Assembly: GCF_000504085.1 (NCBI RefSeq)
Contig: NC_022792.1
Location: 1,054,001-1,118,000 of the forward strand
DNA length: 64,000 bases
Direction of reading: 5' to 3'
Source of the DNA: Pseudothermotoga elfii DSM 9442 = NBRC 107921
GTDB lineage: Bacteria > Thermotogota > Thermotogae > Thermotogales > DSM-5069
The notes under the pieces were generated by a model, which was not told the origin of the DNA, made no database searches, and saw nothing but the letters and a program-made list of their open reading frames with translations. A program made the translations under genes and the position numbers. Below, one piece after another: positions 32,623-40,984 of the stretch. Within the stretch, counting starts at the first letter, position 1. The number at the start of each line of letters is the position of its first letter.

Positions 32623-33115
32623 CGCCACCACCTCTGATCTTATAGACAAGCCCCGAAGACGAGAGAAAATACTCTGTTCTGGGCTCCATTGTTTTGAGCA
32701 ATTTTTCCAGCTTTGAACTGTGCCTTATCAAATCATCCCATTCATTGAAATATAATACAACACCTTTTAACAAAATTGCACTTTTATTACTTAATTTAAT
32801 CTCAGCAATGTATGGATTTTTCAGGACATCCTCGATTCTTTGAATTATATTGACATCATTTGCATCGACTATCAGGCTATTGACATTAACATCTGTTATA
32901 AATGCTTGTTTAACAATATCATCAATGGAAGCGGTATGCAAGAGAAACCCCTTTTCAGAAATCCACCAGAATCTATTTTTATAAAATATAATACAATAAT
33001 CTTCCCCTCGGTCAGGATACAGAACCTTGTCCGGGAAGAAGTTCAAAAATCCGAAAAATGTAATGACAAAACATATTGCTCCTGTAAAATATATTGCTTT
33101 TTGTGAGTTATACAT
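32609..33115 (-). CDS. FtsQ/DivIB-like division protein (reduced)
   Basis: 168 residues: an N-terminal membrane helix (about 8-26) and a small extracytoplasmic domain. Its end (VVLYFNEWDDLIRHSSKLEKLLKT ... YFLSSSGLVYKI) resembles the FtsQ beta-domain, where a length-measuring segment ends in a strand pair. A POTRA-like segment may be IDDIVKQAFITDVNVNSLIV. It is shorter than typical FtsQ (about 250). Assignment rests on position directly upstream of ftsA and on topology, with weak sequence similarity. It overlaps gyrB by eight bases. Confidence 0.6.
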   Translation of the reverse strand: MYNSQKAIYFTGAICFVITFFGFLNFFPDKVLYPDRGEDYCIIFYKNRFWWISEKGFLLHTASIDDIVKQAFITDVNVNSLIVDANDVNIIQRIEDVLKNPYIAEIKLSNKSAILLKGVVLYFNEWDDLIRHSSKLEKLLKTMEPRTEYFLSSSGLVYKIRGGGGEEK

Positions 33116-35000
33116 CCAAATAGGTCACCTTCAATGCGTGCCTCTCTATAAAACGTCTCCTCTCTGATGGACTTTCACCCATTAATATTTCAAACAATGC
33201 ATCTGCTTCTTCGGCATTTTCAATATTTACTTGTATCAACTTCCGAGTTTCTGGATTCATTGTTGTTTCCCACAATTGTTCAGGATTCATTTCCCCTAAT
33301 CCTTTGTATCTTTGAACTTCCAGCTTTCTTTCTTCACCAAGCTCGCGTCTCAAAGCCTGGAAATCCTCTTCTGTGTAAACATACACGGAATTCGAAGAAA
33401 AAGATACTTTATACAATGGTGGAACAGCTATGTATATTCTTCCGTCCTCTATTAGAGGTTTCATATACCTGAAAAAGAATGTGAGTAACAGTGTTCTTAT
33501 ATGCGCACCATCAATGTCTGCATCTGTCATAATAATTATTTTCCCGTACCGTAGTTTTGAAGAATCAAAACTATCACCAATACCAGTCCCAACTGCAACA
33601 ATAATATCTTTAATCTGCTCGTTTGCAAGCAATTTTTGCATTGAGGATTTCTCAACATTCAGGATTTTACCCCTTAATGGAAGTATGGCCTGATATTCTC
33701 TATCTCGAGCCTGTTTTGCTGAACCACCAGCGGAATCTCCCTCTACTATGAATAATTCCGAATTTTCGACATTTGATGAAACGCAATCTGCAAGTTTGCC
33801 TGGTAAAGATAAGTTTTCCATGGCATTTTTTCGTCTGGCCAACTCTCTGGCTTTACGCGCTGCCTCTCTTGCCCTCATAGTTTTTAATACTTTCTCAAGA
33901 ATCACCTTTAAAACCTGCTTATTCACTTCAAAATATTCCGATAATTTCTCCTTTAGTATTCTTGAAACAGCTATTCCAGCACTTTCACTGCCAAGTTTTG
34001 ATTTGGTTTGCCCTTCGAATTCTGGCTCTTTCATAAGTACAGTTACAATAGCTATCAATCCTTCCCGCACATCTTCTCCAGAAAAGGATTCATCTTTCTT
34101 CAATATGCCAAGAGATCTTGCATACTCATTCAGCATCTTTGTAAAGGTGTTTTTAAAAGCGGTAACGTGAGTACCATGGTCAATAGTTCTTATGTTGTTT
34201 GCATAAGAATATATCTTCTCTTCTTCGTAAGAATCTGTGTACATGATTGCTATTTTGACGATTATTTCGTCCAGTTCGCCAGAAACTTCGATTGTTTCAT
34301 GAATGGGTTTTCTTCCAGACGCAAGGTAGCGGGCATATTCACGTAAACCCCCTTCATAATGCATTGTAACGGTATATTCGTTTGCCAGGTCCTCAAATAT
34401 TATTTTTACCTGAGGGTTGAGAAAAGCTAATTCTCTAAGTTTGTTCTCAATTAAATCGGGGTCGAATTTGAGGATTGAAAATATCTGATCATCAGGTTTA
34501 AATCTCACGATTGTACCCTGTTTATCTGTTTCGCCAATAACGGTAACTTCGCATTGTGGAAATCCTCTTGAATATTTTTGATAATATATCTTACCTTCTT
34601 TGTGGATCCAAACTTCGAGAATTTCCGATAGAGCATTTACCACGGAAGCACCGACACCATGTAAACCCCCACTGACCTTATAAATATTTTTTGAGAACTT
34701 ACCACCTGCGTGAAGCGTTGTCATGACAACTTCAAGCGCGCTTCGGCCAGTTTCCGGATGCGTGTCAACAGGTATACCTCTTCCGTTGTCCTCGATCTCA
34801 ACCGTGTTGTCTTCGAAAAGTGTTACACGGATCGTGTTGCAAAAACCAGCCATTACCTCATCTATGCTGTTGTCTACTATTTCATACACCAAATGATGTA
34901 ATCCACTTTTTCCTGTGGAACCAATGTACATACCGGGTCTTAACCTGACTGCTTCTAATCCCTTCAATATTCGAATACTTTCAGCTTTGTAATCTGTCAT
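33108..35000 (-). CDS. gyrB: DNA gyrase subunit B
   Basis: 630 residues. A GHKL ATPase domain (VYEIVDNSIDEVMAGF, DNGRGIPVDTH, GGLHGVGASVVNALS) and transducer are followed by a TOPRIM domain (EGDSAGGSAKQARDR, ILPLRGKILNVEK, MTDADIDGAHIRTLLLTFFFR) and the QRYKGLGEMNPEQLWETTM tail that contacts GyrA. The start at 35000 is six bases after AGGAGGTG and shares the ATGA overlap with dciA; a GTG at 35009 lies inside that ribosome binding site. ParE is possible in principle, but the dciA link and tail motif favour GyrB. Confidence 0.95.
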   Translation of the reverse strand: MTDYKAESIRILKGLEAVRLRPGMYIGSTGKSGLHHLVYEIVDNSIDEVMAGFCNTIRVTLFEDNTVEIEDNGRGIPVDTHPETGRSALEVVMTTLHAGGKFSKNIYKVSGGLHGVGASVVNALSEILEVWIHKEGKIYYQKYSRGFPQCEVTVIGETDKQGTIVRFKPDDQIFSILKFDPDLIENKLRELAFLNPQVKIIFEDLANEYTVTMHYEGGLREYARYLASGRKPIHETIEVSGELDEIIVKIAIMYTDSYEEEKIYSYANNIRTIDHGTHVTAFKNTFTKMLNEYARSLGILKKDESFSGEDVREGLIAIVTVLMKEPEFEGQTKSKLGSESAGIAVSRILKEKLSEYFEVNKQVLKVILEKVLKTMRAREAARKARELARRKNAMENLSLPGKLADCVSSNVENSELFIVEGDSAGGSAKQARDREYQAILPLRGKILNVEKSSMQKLLANEQIKDIIVAVGTGIGDSFDSSKLRYGKIIIMTDADIDGAHIRTLLLTFFFRYMKPLIEDGRIYIAVPPLYKVSFSSNSVYVYTEEDFQALRRELGEERKLEVQRYKGLGEMNPEQLWETTMNPETRKLIQVNIENAEEADALFEILMGESPSERRRFIERHALKVTYLDV

Positions 35001-35287
35001 AACTTGCACCTCCTAAGGACTATGTCTTTAACCATTTGTTGATGAAACAATTCGTTTATTTTATCTTTTATCTTTCTTTTCATAAAATTGGCCTCAGTAA
35101 GCCAGATTGGATCATCACATTCCAGATACAGAACGCCCTCTTTGAATTGTAAGAATTTGCAATGCCTTGCCAAAGCCTCTCCCAAGAAACTGCTTAATTC
35201 ATATTGAAAAAACGATCTGAGCTTCAATTCTTTGAATAGTGGGTCTTTAAATGAAAGCATATCGAAAATCTCGTTTATTTTCTTCAT
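34997..35287 (-). CDS. dciA: DciA/DUF721 family protein
   Basis: A 96-residue protein. The C-terminal half (FKEGVLYLECDDPIWLTEANF, MKRKIKDKINELF) has the conserved DUF721 pattern, including the W after the strand pair. DciA-type proteins load the replicative helicase in bacteria without DnaC/DnaI. It often lies next to gyrB. It overlaps gyrB and the aminotransferase gene by four bases on either side. Confidence 0.78.
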   Translation of the reverse strand: MKKINEIFDMLSFKDPLFKELKLRSFFQYELSSFLGEALARHCKFLQFKEGVLYLECDDPIWLTEANFMKRKIKDKINELFHQQMVKDIVLRRCKL

Positions 35288-36138
35288 AACCAGTTTTCCT
35301 CTATGGAGCCTATGTATTCTTCAAATTTCGATACGAGAAATCTTCCAACAGATTTTGAGTAAGTTTTGCAACTGCTTAACTCATCAACAGGCACAACGCC
35401 TCTACTCGTATGAGTCAAGAAAAGCTCGTCTGCATCGCATAACTCTATTGGTTCAACCCATCGTTCTTCCACAGTTATTCCCAGCGATTTACACAGATCT
35501 ATCACATTTTTTCTCGTTATCCCGGGCAGAATACCACTATCAAGACTGGGCGTAACAACAGTGTTGTTCTTCACTAAAAACACATTTGAAAAAGTCCCTT
35601 CACAAACCTGTCCCTTACTTCCAAGCATGATAACATCGTAGGCATCTCCTTTTTCCATTTTTGCCAGTAATATATCTGTTCTGCCAGCAATTTTTAAATA
35701 CGCAGGTGTGGCTAAATCATCTATCTTTCTAACTTTGCTCAACGATACTTTTACTTTTTCCGGAAATTTCGAAATGTTCAATTTCTCGAGAAAAATGATT
35801 AATTCATAAGATTTTGTCTCAAACCCAAAAGCACTTATATTGCCACGGGGCAACAACATGATTCTTACAGATACATCGCAGTTTACCTTCTCAACACCTT
35901 CAGAGATGATCTTCCGAAAATTTTCATAATCCATATCTATTTTTATATGCAAACAACCTGCTGATGCTTTGAGTCTGTCAAAATGATATTTACCAGCAAA
36001 TAGTTTCCTATTATAGGTTCTCAGTGTTTCATAAACCAAACCTCCGTATAAAAGGCATGGTTCCTCTAAGGAAATATACGCTTCATGCTTTTCAAGCCAG
36101 CGCCCCTTCCAGATCAGCAAGTACCGACACCACCCCAT
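35284..36138 (-). CDS. Class IV aminotransferase (branched-chain aminotransferase/aminodeoxychorismate lyase-like)
   Basis: A 284-residue PLP enzyme of fold type IV. Hallmarks are LLYGGLVYETLRTYN, a lysine in TPAYLKIAGRTDILLAK (expected PLP lysine), the GQVCEGTFSNVFLVKN block and GILPGITRKNVIDL. It could be a branched-chain or D-amino acid aminotransferase, or aminodeoxychorismate lyase (PabC). The sequence alone does not decide. The ATG at 36138 overlaps mtaB by 47 bases; a TTG at 36120 (LLIWKGRW) downstream of GGGGTGGTG is an alternative start. Confidence 0.82.
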   Translation of the reverse strand: MGWCRYLLIWKGRWLEKHEAYISLEEPCLLYGGLVYETLRTYNRKLFAGKYHFDRLKASAGCLHIKIDMDYENFRKIISEGVEKVNCDVSVRIMLLPRGNISAFGFETKSYELIIFLEKLNISKFPEKVKVSLSKVRKIDDLATPAYLKIAGRTDILLAKMEKGDAYDVIMLGSKGQVCEGTFSNVFLVKNNTVVTPSLDSGILPGITRKNVIDLCKSLGITVEERWVEPIELCDADELFLTHTSRGVVPVDELSSCKTYSKSVGRFLVSKFEEYIGSIEENWL

Positions 36139-37393
36139 TAGTGCTTACGCACTTTACGATTACTCTCTCGATATTCCCAATATCGCCATCGGCAAACTCA
36201 TGGCGCACATAATATTCGTCGTAACCGGAACATATACCCGATCTGTTATGCTCAACAAGAACATGCCTGATTTTTCCAATACTTTTCTTTCGATATTTTT
36301 CTGAAATCTCTTTACACAAAGCTGCAAGTTCTTTTGCTCTTCTCTCTTTTTCATCATTTGATATATGGTAACCAAGTTTACTTGCTACTGTCCCGGGTCT
36401 GGATGAATATTTAAAAATGTGCACCTTCACAAAGCCGATTTCCTTGATTAATTCTTGCGTTTGCAAAAAATCGCCAATTGTTTCTCCGGGGAAACCAACG
36501 ATTACGTCTGTTGTAAAAGAAAAATACTGATTAATTGATTTCAGCTTTTCAAAGATGTCGAGAGCTTCTTCAACAGTATATTTTCTGTTCATCTTCTGCA
36601 GAATTCTATTTGAACCGCTTTGCAGAGGTATATGAAGGTGAGGGCATAATTTGTTACTCAAGGCAAATAGCGATATCAATTCGTCTGATAAATCTTGAAC
36701 ATTTATTGAGCTAAGCCGAATTCTCGAATCATCATGAATCTGATTTAGCAGAGTCCTTAATAACATGCTTAAAGATGTTCCTATGTCCCGACCATATTTT
36801 CCCAGATTCACGCCTGTAAGTACAATTTCTTTGTACCCATTATTCAAAAGATCGTTCATTTCTTTAATTACAACTTCAACAGGCTTACTTCTTATTTGCT
36901 TTCCTCGTGTTTTGGGGACTATACAGTAACTGCAAAATTCATTGCAACCATCCTCAAGTTTTATATACGCCCTGGTTCTATCTGAGAGAAAGCTTTTAAC
37001 TTTTTCCAAAACTTCCTGATCTGGTTCGCTCACATCTACAAAATTCGAAGAATTTTCAAAGTACCTCGCTATGTAATTAACTAAATTGCGTTTTTCATTG
37101 TTTCCAATGATTATATTTGCTCCGATATCAATGAGACTTTGCGCATCTATGTGAGCATAGCATCCTGTTGCTACTATTACAGCATCCGGATTTGATCTTC
37201 TTAATTTTCTAATCAATTGTCTCGATTTTCTTGCAGCCTCAGAAGTGACGGCACAGGTATTTAGCACACAAAGATCAGCTTCCGAAAAATTTGGTGACAT
37301 TACAAACCCGTGCTGCTCAAGTTGTTCAATCATATACTCAGATTCATACTGATTGACTTTACAGCCAAGGAAAGTAACATAAGCTCTTTTCAT
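36092..37393 (-). CDS. mtaB: tRNA t6A37 methylthiotransferase MtaB-type
   Basis: 433 residues. It carries an N-terminal UPF0004 domain with three cysteines (FLGCKVNQYE, LNTCAVTSEAARK, ATGCYAH). The radical-SAM core has CNEFCSYCIVPKTRG (CxxxCxxC) and a GVNLGKYG block. A TRAM-like C-terminus with VLVEHNRSGICSGYDEYYVR follows. It converts t6A to ms2t6A at position 37 of ANN-decoding tRNAs using two iron-sulfur clusters. The FLGCKVNQYE start and overall pattern distinguish MtaB from MiaB and RimO. Confidence 0.9.
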   Translation of the reverse strand: MKRAYVTFLGCKVNQYESEYMIEQLEQHGFVMSPNFSEADLCVLNTCAVTSEAARKSRQLIRKLRRSNPDAVIVATGCYAHIDAQSLIDIGANIIIGNNEKRNLVNYIARYFENSSNFVDVSEPDQEVLEKVKSFLSDRTRAYIKLEDGCNEFCSYCIVPKTRGKQIRSKPVEVVIKEMNDLLNNGYKEIVLTGVNLGKYGRDIGTSLSMLLRTLLNQIHDDSRIRLSSINVQDLSDELISLFALSNKLCPHLHIPLQSGSNRILQKMNRKYTVEEALDIFEKLKSINQYFSFTTDVIVGFPGETIGDFLQTQELIKEIGFVKVHIFKYSSRPGTVASKLGYHISNDEKERRAKELAALCKEISEKYRKKSIGKIRHVLVEHNRSGICSGYDEYYVRHEFADGDIGNIERVIVKCVSTNGVVSVLADLEGALA

Positions 37394-37394
37394 T

Positions 37395-37841
37395 TTACAG
37401 AGCCCCTTCCATTGCTGCTTTTAAAATATTAGTGCGGCCGATCATACCGACCAATCTGCCAAGATCATCAACCACAGGTATGACTTTTATGTTATGCCTG
37501 ATCATAATGTCTGCAACATGTATCAAATTAGCATGCTCATTCACAACTATCGGTGGAGAAGACATGTATTCAAAAACAGGCTTATCTTTTACAAGTTTGG
37601 CATTTCTGAGAAATTGGTTCATGTCAGGTATGAAAGAAGCTGATTGAAGAAGAGAAAAATAACTTGGCACCGTCGCTCTAATTATATCGCTTTCACTTAT
37701 AAACCCAATAACTCTCATATCCTCAGAAACTACAGGTATTCCAGAGAGTAATTGACTCGACATTATGCGTAATACGTTCTCAACACTTTCATCTTTGGTT
37801 ACAGCTGTTACATCGCGGGTCATCACATCAAATACACGCAC
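37395..37841 (-). CDS. CBS-domain pair protein
   Basis: About 148 residues consisting of two CBS domains (VFDVMTRDVTAVTKDESVE ... GIPVVSEDMRVIGFISESDI, and FEYMSSPPIVVNEHANLI ... VIPVVDDLGRLVGMIGRTNI). Such pairs bind adenine nucleotides and sense energy state. The start at GTG 37841 (MRVFDV) fits AGGTGATC best; GTG at 37850 is an alternative. It sits between a sugar-kinase gene and mtaB with one- or two-base gaps. Confidence 0.85.
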   Translation of the reverse strand: MRVFDVMTRDVTAVTKDESVENVLRIMSSQLLSGIPVVSEDMRVIGFISESDIIRATVPSYFSLLQSASFIPDMNQFLRNAKLVKDKPVFEYMSSPPIVVNEHANLIHVADIMIRHNIKVIPVVDDLGRLVGMIGRTNILKAAMEGAL

Positions 37842-37850
37842 AGCGATCAC

Positions 37851-38813
37851 CTACCTGAGTCTCTTAATTTCGCAGTTATTCAAACATTCGTTGATTTCGT
37901 TATATTCTGGCATTTCTTTCGGCAGTTTTTTGGTTTTTGCTAAAGCAGCTGCGTAGCCAAATTTCGCTACTTCTAAGTGATCGCAATTTGGACAGGTTAG
38001 CCTCTTATAAACCATGGCGGCTATATAAGCATCTCCAGCGCCAAGGAGATTCGATATTTCTATCTCTAATGGGGTTGAAATAATCCATACTCCATCACTT
38101 GTTGCTACAATATCACTTTTAATTTGGTATGAGATTATTGCCATTTCGGCTCCCATATCGACAAGCTCAGAAGCAGTGTCAACATAATCCTCAAGAGAGA
38201 TTAGTTTTTTTCCAAGAACAACTGCTTTTTGTCTCACATCCGGTTTTATTACATTCGGAACTTGAATATCGAAAGCAGATCTAATGTAGTCGTCGGTTAT
38301 TTCCATGAAGACCTGTTTCCCTTTTTCCTTAGCCATCTTTGCCAACATCCCGTAAATTTCTCCACCAAGATTTGGCGGGAGGCTACCTGACAGAACAACT
38401 GCCTCTGCTCTTGAAAGAAGCATCTGGTATCTTTTTACAAGAAAATCGACAGTTCTTTTTTCAACGGTTGGCCCGGGGGAGTTGATTTCTGTAATTGTAT
38501 GATCCTTAGGATCCAAAATAGCTATGTTTTCCCGGGTTTCATGATCAATGTGCACGAAACTCGTGCTTATCAACGGACTTAGTTTGCTTAATTCGGTCAG
38601 AAGCACTCTTCCAATATAACCTCCAAGAACACCTATTGCAACCGATTGCACTCTGAGCTTTGCAAGTGCAATAGAAACATTTATTCCTTTTCCGCCTGGA
38701 GACATTTGCATATCTTCACGGTGTAAAATTCTGTGTAATTTATTCACTTGAAAATCCTCGATTATAAACTCTCTGTCTAAGGCAGGATTGAAAGTGACTG
38801 TTATAACTTTCAA
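37851..38813 (-). CDS. PfkB family kinase, 1-phosphofructokinase/tagatose-6-phosphate kinase type
   Basis: A 320-residue ribokinase-fold enzyme. TVTFNPALDREFIIEDF and SPGGKGINVSIALAKL at the N-terminus are typical of the 1-phosphofructokinase/LacC subgroup. VLSGSLPPNL is the second motif and LLGAGDAYIAAMVYK carries the catalytic Asp (GAGD). A Cys-rich stretch (CPNCDHLE, ECLNNCE) follows. The start is TTG at 38813 after GAGGTGAAAAT. Its substrate is uncertain; no fructose PTS genes are nearby. Confidence 0.85.
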   Translation of the reverse strand: MKVITVTFNPALDREFIIEDFQVNKLHRILHREDMQMSPGGKGINVSIALAKLRVQSVAIGVLGGYIGRVLLTELSKLSPLISTSFVHIDHETRENIAILDPKDHTITEINSPGPTVEKRTVDFLVKRYQMLLSRAEAVVLSGSLPPNLGGEIYGMLAKMAKEKGKQVFMEITDDYIRSAFDIQVPNVIKPDVRQKAVVLGKKLISLEDYVDTASELVDMGAEMAIISYQIKSDIVATSDGVWIISTPLEIEISNLLGAGDAYIAAMVYKRLTCPNCDHLEVAKFGYAAALAKTKKLPKEMPEYNEINECLNNCEIKRLR

Positions 38814-38817
38814 ATTT

Positions 38818-39561
38818 TCACCTCTTCAGTACTAATTCTCTTGGAGCCCCTTTGTATTCAATTCTACCATCTTTTATTGCTACAAACAAATCTGCCATTG
38901 GGAGGAAACGGCTTTGATGCCTTGTACTGAGTATTACGACTCTATCTTCTTTTATTGAAGAAAGTTCCCTAACAACCGGGACTATGGCATCATCATCGAC
39001 GTGGTCAAGAATACAATCTAAAACAATTATTGAAGATTTTCTGACTATTGCCGCAAATAGAAGGACCATTATTTTTTCCATAGTGTAGAATTCCCTGAGA
39101 GGGGTTCGCATTTCCCGTTTCAGCAATCTTAATATTCCAAGCCTGTCAAGTTCAGTAGATAGTTCGTCCAGTGAAACTTGCTTTTCCGCCAGAACTAAAT
39201 TGATAAATTCACCGAATCTGAGATGATCAAGGGCTTCAACAAAAGAAGGCTCTACATAGGTTACGAGTCGCCTCAATGTCTTTTTGTCATAAGCATTAAC
39301 TGGCTTTCCGTTTACTTTTAATTCACCCGATCGTTCTACATTATCATATATTTCTCTGTTCAATCTGAGGAGGGATCTTAAAAGCGCGGATTTACCAGCC
39401 CCTCGAGGGCCGTAGACAATAGCCAACTCACCTGATTTCATTACCAGATCGATATTCCTCAGCACATCTATTCCATCGATAGACAAGGAAAAATTAATAA
39501 ACTCCACAGAACTACGATCGCTGTTTACTTTCTGCTGTTCTTGCTTGATTGGTTTCTCCAT
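38818..39561 (-). CDS. Degenerate ABC ATPase-like protein (PstB-like)
   Basis: A 247-residue protein with an intact Walker A (GPRGAGKSALLRSLLRLN, from 51) whose context resembles PstB. The LSGGQ signature is replaced by FYTMEKIM (about 158-165). Walker B reads IIVLDCILDHVD, with Cys183 where the catalytic Glu should be. The switch region LSTRHQ keeps a His. ATP binding is plausible; normal hydrolysis and dimer closure are not. No permease or binding protein lies nearby, so a regulatory or non-transport role is likely. Its start lies inside the 54-codon ORF upstream, in another frame. Confidence 0.75.
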   Translation of the reverse strand: MEKPIKQEQQKVNSDRSSVEFINFSLSIDGIDVLRNIDLVMKSGELAIVYGPRGAGKSALLRSLLRLNREIYDNVERSGELKVNGKPVNAYDKKTLRRLVTYVEPSFVEALDHLRFGEFINLVLAEKQVSLDELSTELDRLGILRLLKREMRTPLREFYTMEKIMVLLFAAIVRKSSIIVLDCILDHVDDDAIVPVVRELSSIKEDRVVILSTRHQSRFLPMADLFVAIKDGRIEYKGAPRELVLKR

Positions 39562-39676
39562 CAGAAAGAGTCATCCTCCTTCGCAGTTCCTCTTTCGCAC
39601 CTTCTTCACCATCTTTCAGCATACGAAGGAGTTCAATTTGTGATACTGTTTTTGGGTTTTTCGGGTTTTTCTTCAT
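39512..39676 (-). CDS. Small charged protein, 54 aa, first gene of the division/gyrase operon
   Basis: ATG at 39676 with AAGGGGTG at six bases and a promoter about 30 bases upstream. The product is rich in Lys, Glu and Arg (MKKNPKNPKTVSQIELLRML ... EELRRRMTLSDGE...), with a likely helix at about 12-36. The last 50 bases overlap the start of the ABC-like gene in a different frame. No family is recognised. It may be a genuine small protein or a leader that couples translation of the next gene, whose own Shine-Dalgarno (AAGGAGG) lies within this ORF. Confidence 0.55.
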   Translation of the reverse strand: MKKNPKNPKTVSQIELLRMLKDGEEGAKEELRRRMTLSDGETNQARTAESKQRS

Positions 39677-39704
39677 CTTTTCACCCCTTGTATACTTATC
39701 AATT

Positions 39705-39732
39705 ATTATTTTACGGTTATTGAATTACTCAA
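39705..39732 (-). promoter_or_regulatory. Promoter at the head of the 15-gene minus-strand operon
   Basis: Minus-strand TTGAGT (39732-39727), 16 bases, AATAAT (39710-39705). The start would be about 22 bases before the ATG of the 54-codon gene. Confidence 0.5.
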
Positions 39733-39833
39733 AGTTGTAGCAAATATTACAGAAAAAAGAGTAGGTGATCTTAACATCTGGTTTCTACGAATTTCAAAGT
39801 ATAGTGTATATTAAAAGCTTAGGAGGTGTTGTT

Positions 39834-40241
39834 ATGAAATTCACAGATTTTTATCCAGGCCAGAGTCATGTTGAAAAATTTGTCATCACAGATGAGATGG
39901 TCAGAAGTTATGCAGAATTAATCGGCGACAGGAATCCAGTTCATCTGGATGAAAATTACGCACAAACCACTCGTTTTAAGAAAAGAATTTGTCATGGTAT
40001 GCTTGTTGCTTCATTAATATCTAAGGTGCTCGGAATGGATTTTCCCGGGCCGGGTACAATTCTTGTAAAGCAGCAAATCAAATATAAATCGCCTGTCTAT
40101 ATAGATGAAGAAATAGAAATACATGTGAAAGTTAATCAAGTAATTCCCGAGAAACATAGACTTTTGTTAGATACACCTGTGATTAAGAAAGATGGTACAA
40201 CTGTGATAGAGGCTCAAGCAGAGGTATTGTTTGAACAATGA
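39834..40241 (+). CDS. MaoC-like (R)-specific enoyl-CoA hydratase
   Basis: A 135-residue hot-dog fold protein. The hydratase motif is complete: Asp32 and His37 in GDRNPVHLDE, then RFKKRICHGMLVASLIS. This subgroup (PhaJ-like) interconverts trans-2-enoyl-CoA and (R)-3-hydroxyacyl-CoA. The start at 39834 follows AGGAGGTGTTGTT; a TATATT box lies about 27 bases upstream. It overlaps rsmA by four bases. It may feed (R)-3-hydroxyacyl-CoA to the FabG-like enzyme of the cluster at 44-59 kb, but that link is conjecture. Confidence 0.85.
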   Translation: MKFTDFYPGQSHVEKFVITDEMVRSYAELIGDRNPVHLDENYAQTTRFKKRICHGMLVASLISKVLGMDFPGPGTILVKQQIKYKSPVYIDEEIEIHVKVNQVIPEKHRLLLDTPVIKKDGTTVIEAQAEVLFEQ

Positions 40242-40984
40242 GGCCTTATGGACAGCATTTTTTGAATGATAAGTCCACGGCCATTAAGTTAGTTGAATTG
40301 ATCTCTCACGATGTTTCGAATAGACGAGTAGTTGAGATAGGAGCCGGGAAAGGTTTTATAACAGGTTTTCTACTGCAAGCTGGGTTTCAGGTCCTGGCAT
40401 ACGAGATAGACCAGAAACTTGCAAAACAGCTTTGTCAGAAATTCGCCAGTCCTGGTTTAAAAGTGTATGTGAAAGATTTTTTGCAGTCAACGCCGGAAGA
40501 AATAGAGAATATCAATTTATGTATAGGTAGCATACCTTATCAAATATCTTCAAAAATAATTATAAAATTAATCGAGCTCGGTTTTCAGAAAGTTGTACTG
40601 ATTGTTCAAAAAGAATTTGCTGAAAAGCTTGTTGCTGAACCCGGTGAAAAGAGATACAGCTTCATAACTGTACTTGCACAAAGCTTCTATGATGTGCAAA
40701 AAGTCAGCAATTTACCAAAATCGTGTTTTTCACCAGCTCCGAAAGTGGATTCTGCAATACTCTCAATGTGCAGAAATCATGTGTCAATTAAGATTGATGA
40801 GTATATTCTATTTCTTCGAAAGATTTTTGTATCTCCAAACAAAATGGTACATAATATGATCCACTCGGCTATCAAAAAAAGAGTGCGTGAACTCCCGGCT
40901 GATGAATTTTTGCGTCTTTTTTTTGAGGAGGGCCAGAATGGACAGAGCGGAGTTGTTTCAAACAGTTCTGGATTCAATAATTGA
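40238..40984 (+). CDS. rsmA: 16S rRNA dimethyladenosine transferase RsmA/KsgA
   Basis: 248 residues. YGQHFLNDKSTAIKLVELI and VVEIGAGKGFITGFLL (SAM motif I) match KsgA. It methylates two adjacent adenosines in helix 45 of 16S rRNA. The catalytic (N)-(L/I)-P-Y motif reads Ser98-Ile-Pro-Tyr (GSIPYQISS), so the usual Asn is Ser. FSPAPKVDSAIL is typical of the family. It is coupled to the MaoC gene by ATGA and overlapped at its 3' end (47 bases) by the NtrC-type regulator. Confidence 0.88.
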   Translation: MRPYGQHFLNDKSTAIKLVELISHDVSNRRVVEIGAGKGFITGFLLQAGFQVLAYEIDQKLAKQLCQKFASPGLKVYVKDFLQSTPEEIENINLCIGSIPYQISSKIIIKLIELGFQKVVLIVQKEFAEKLVAEPGEKRYSFITVLAQSFYDVQKVSNLPKSCFSPAPKVDSAILSMCRNHVSIKIDEYILFLRKIFVSPNKMVHNMIHSAIKKRVRELPADEFLRLFFEEGQNGQSGVVSNSSGFNN

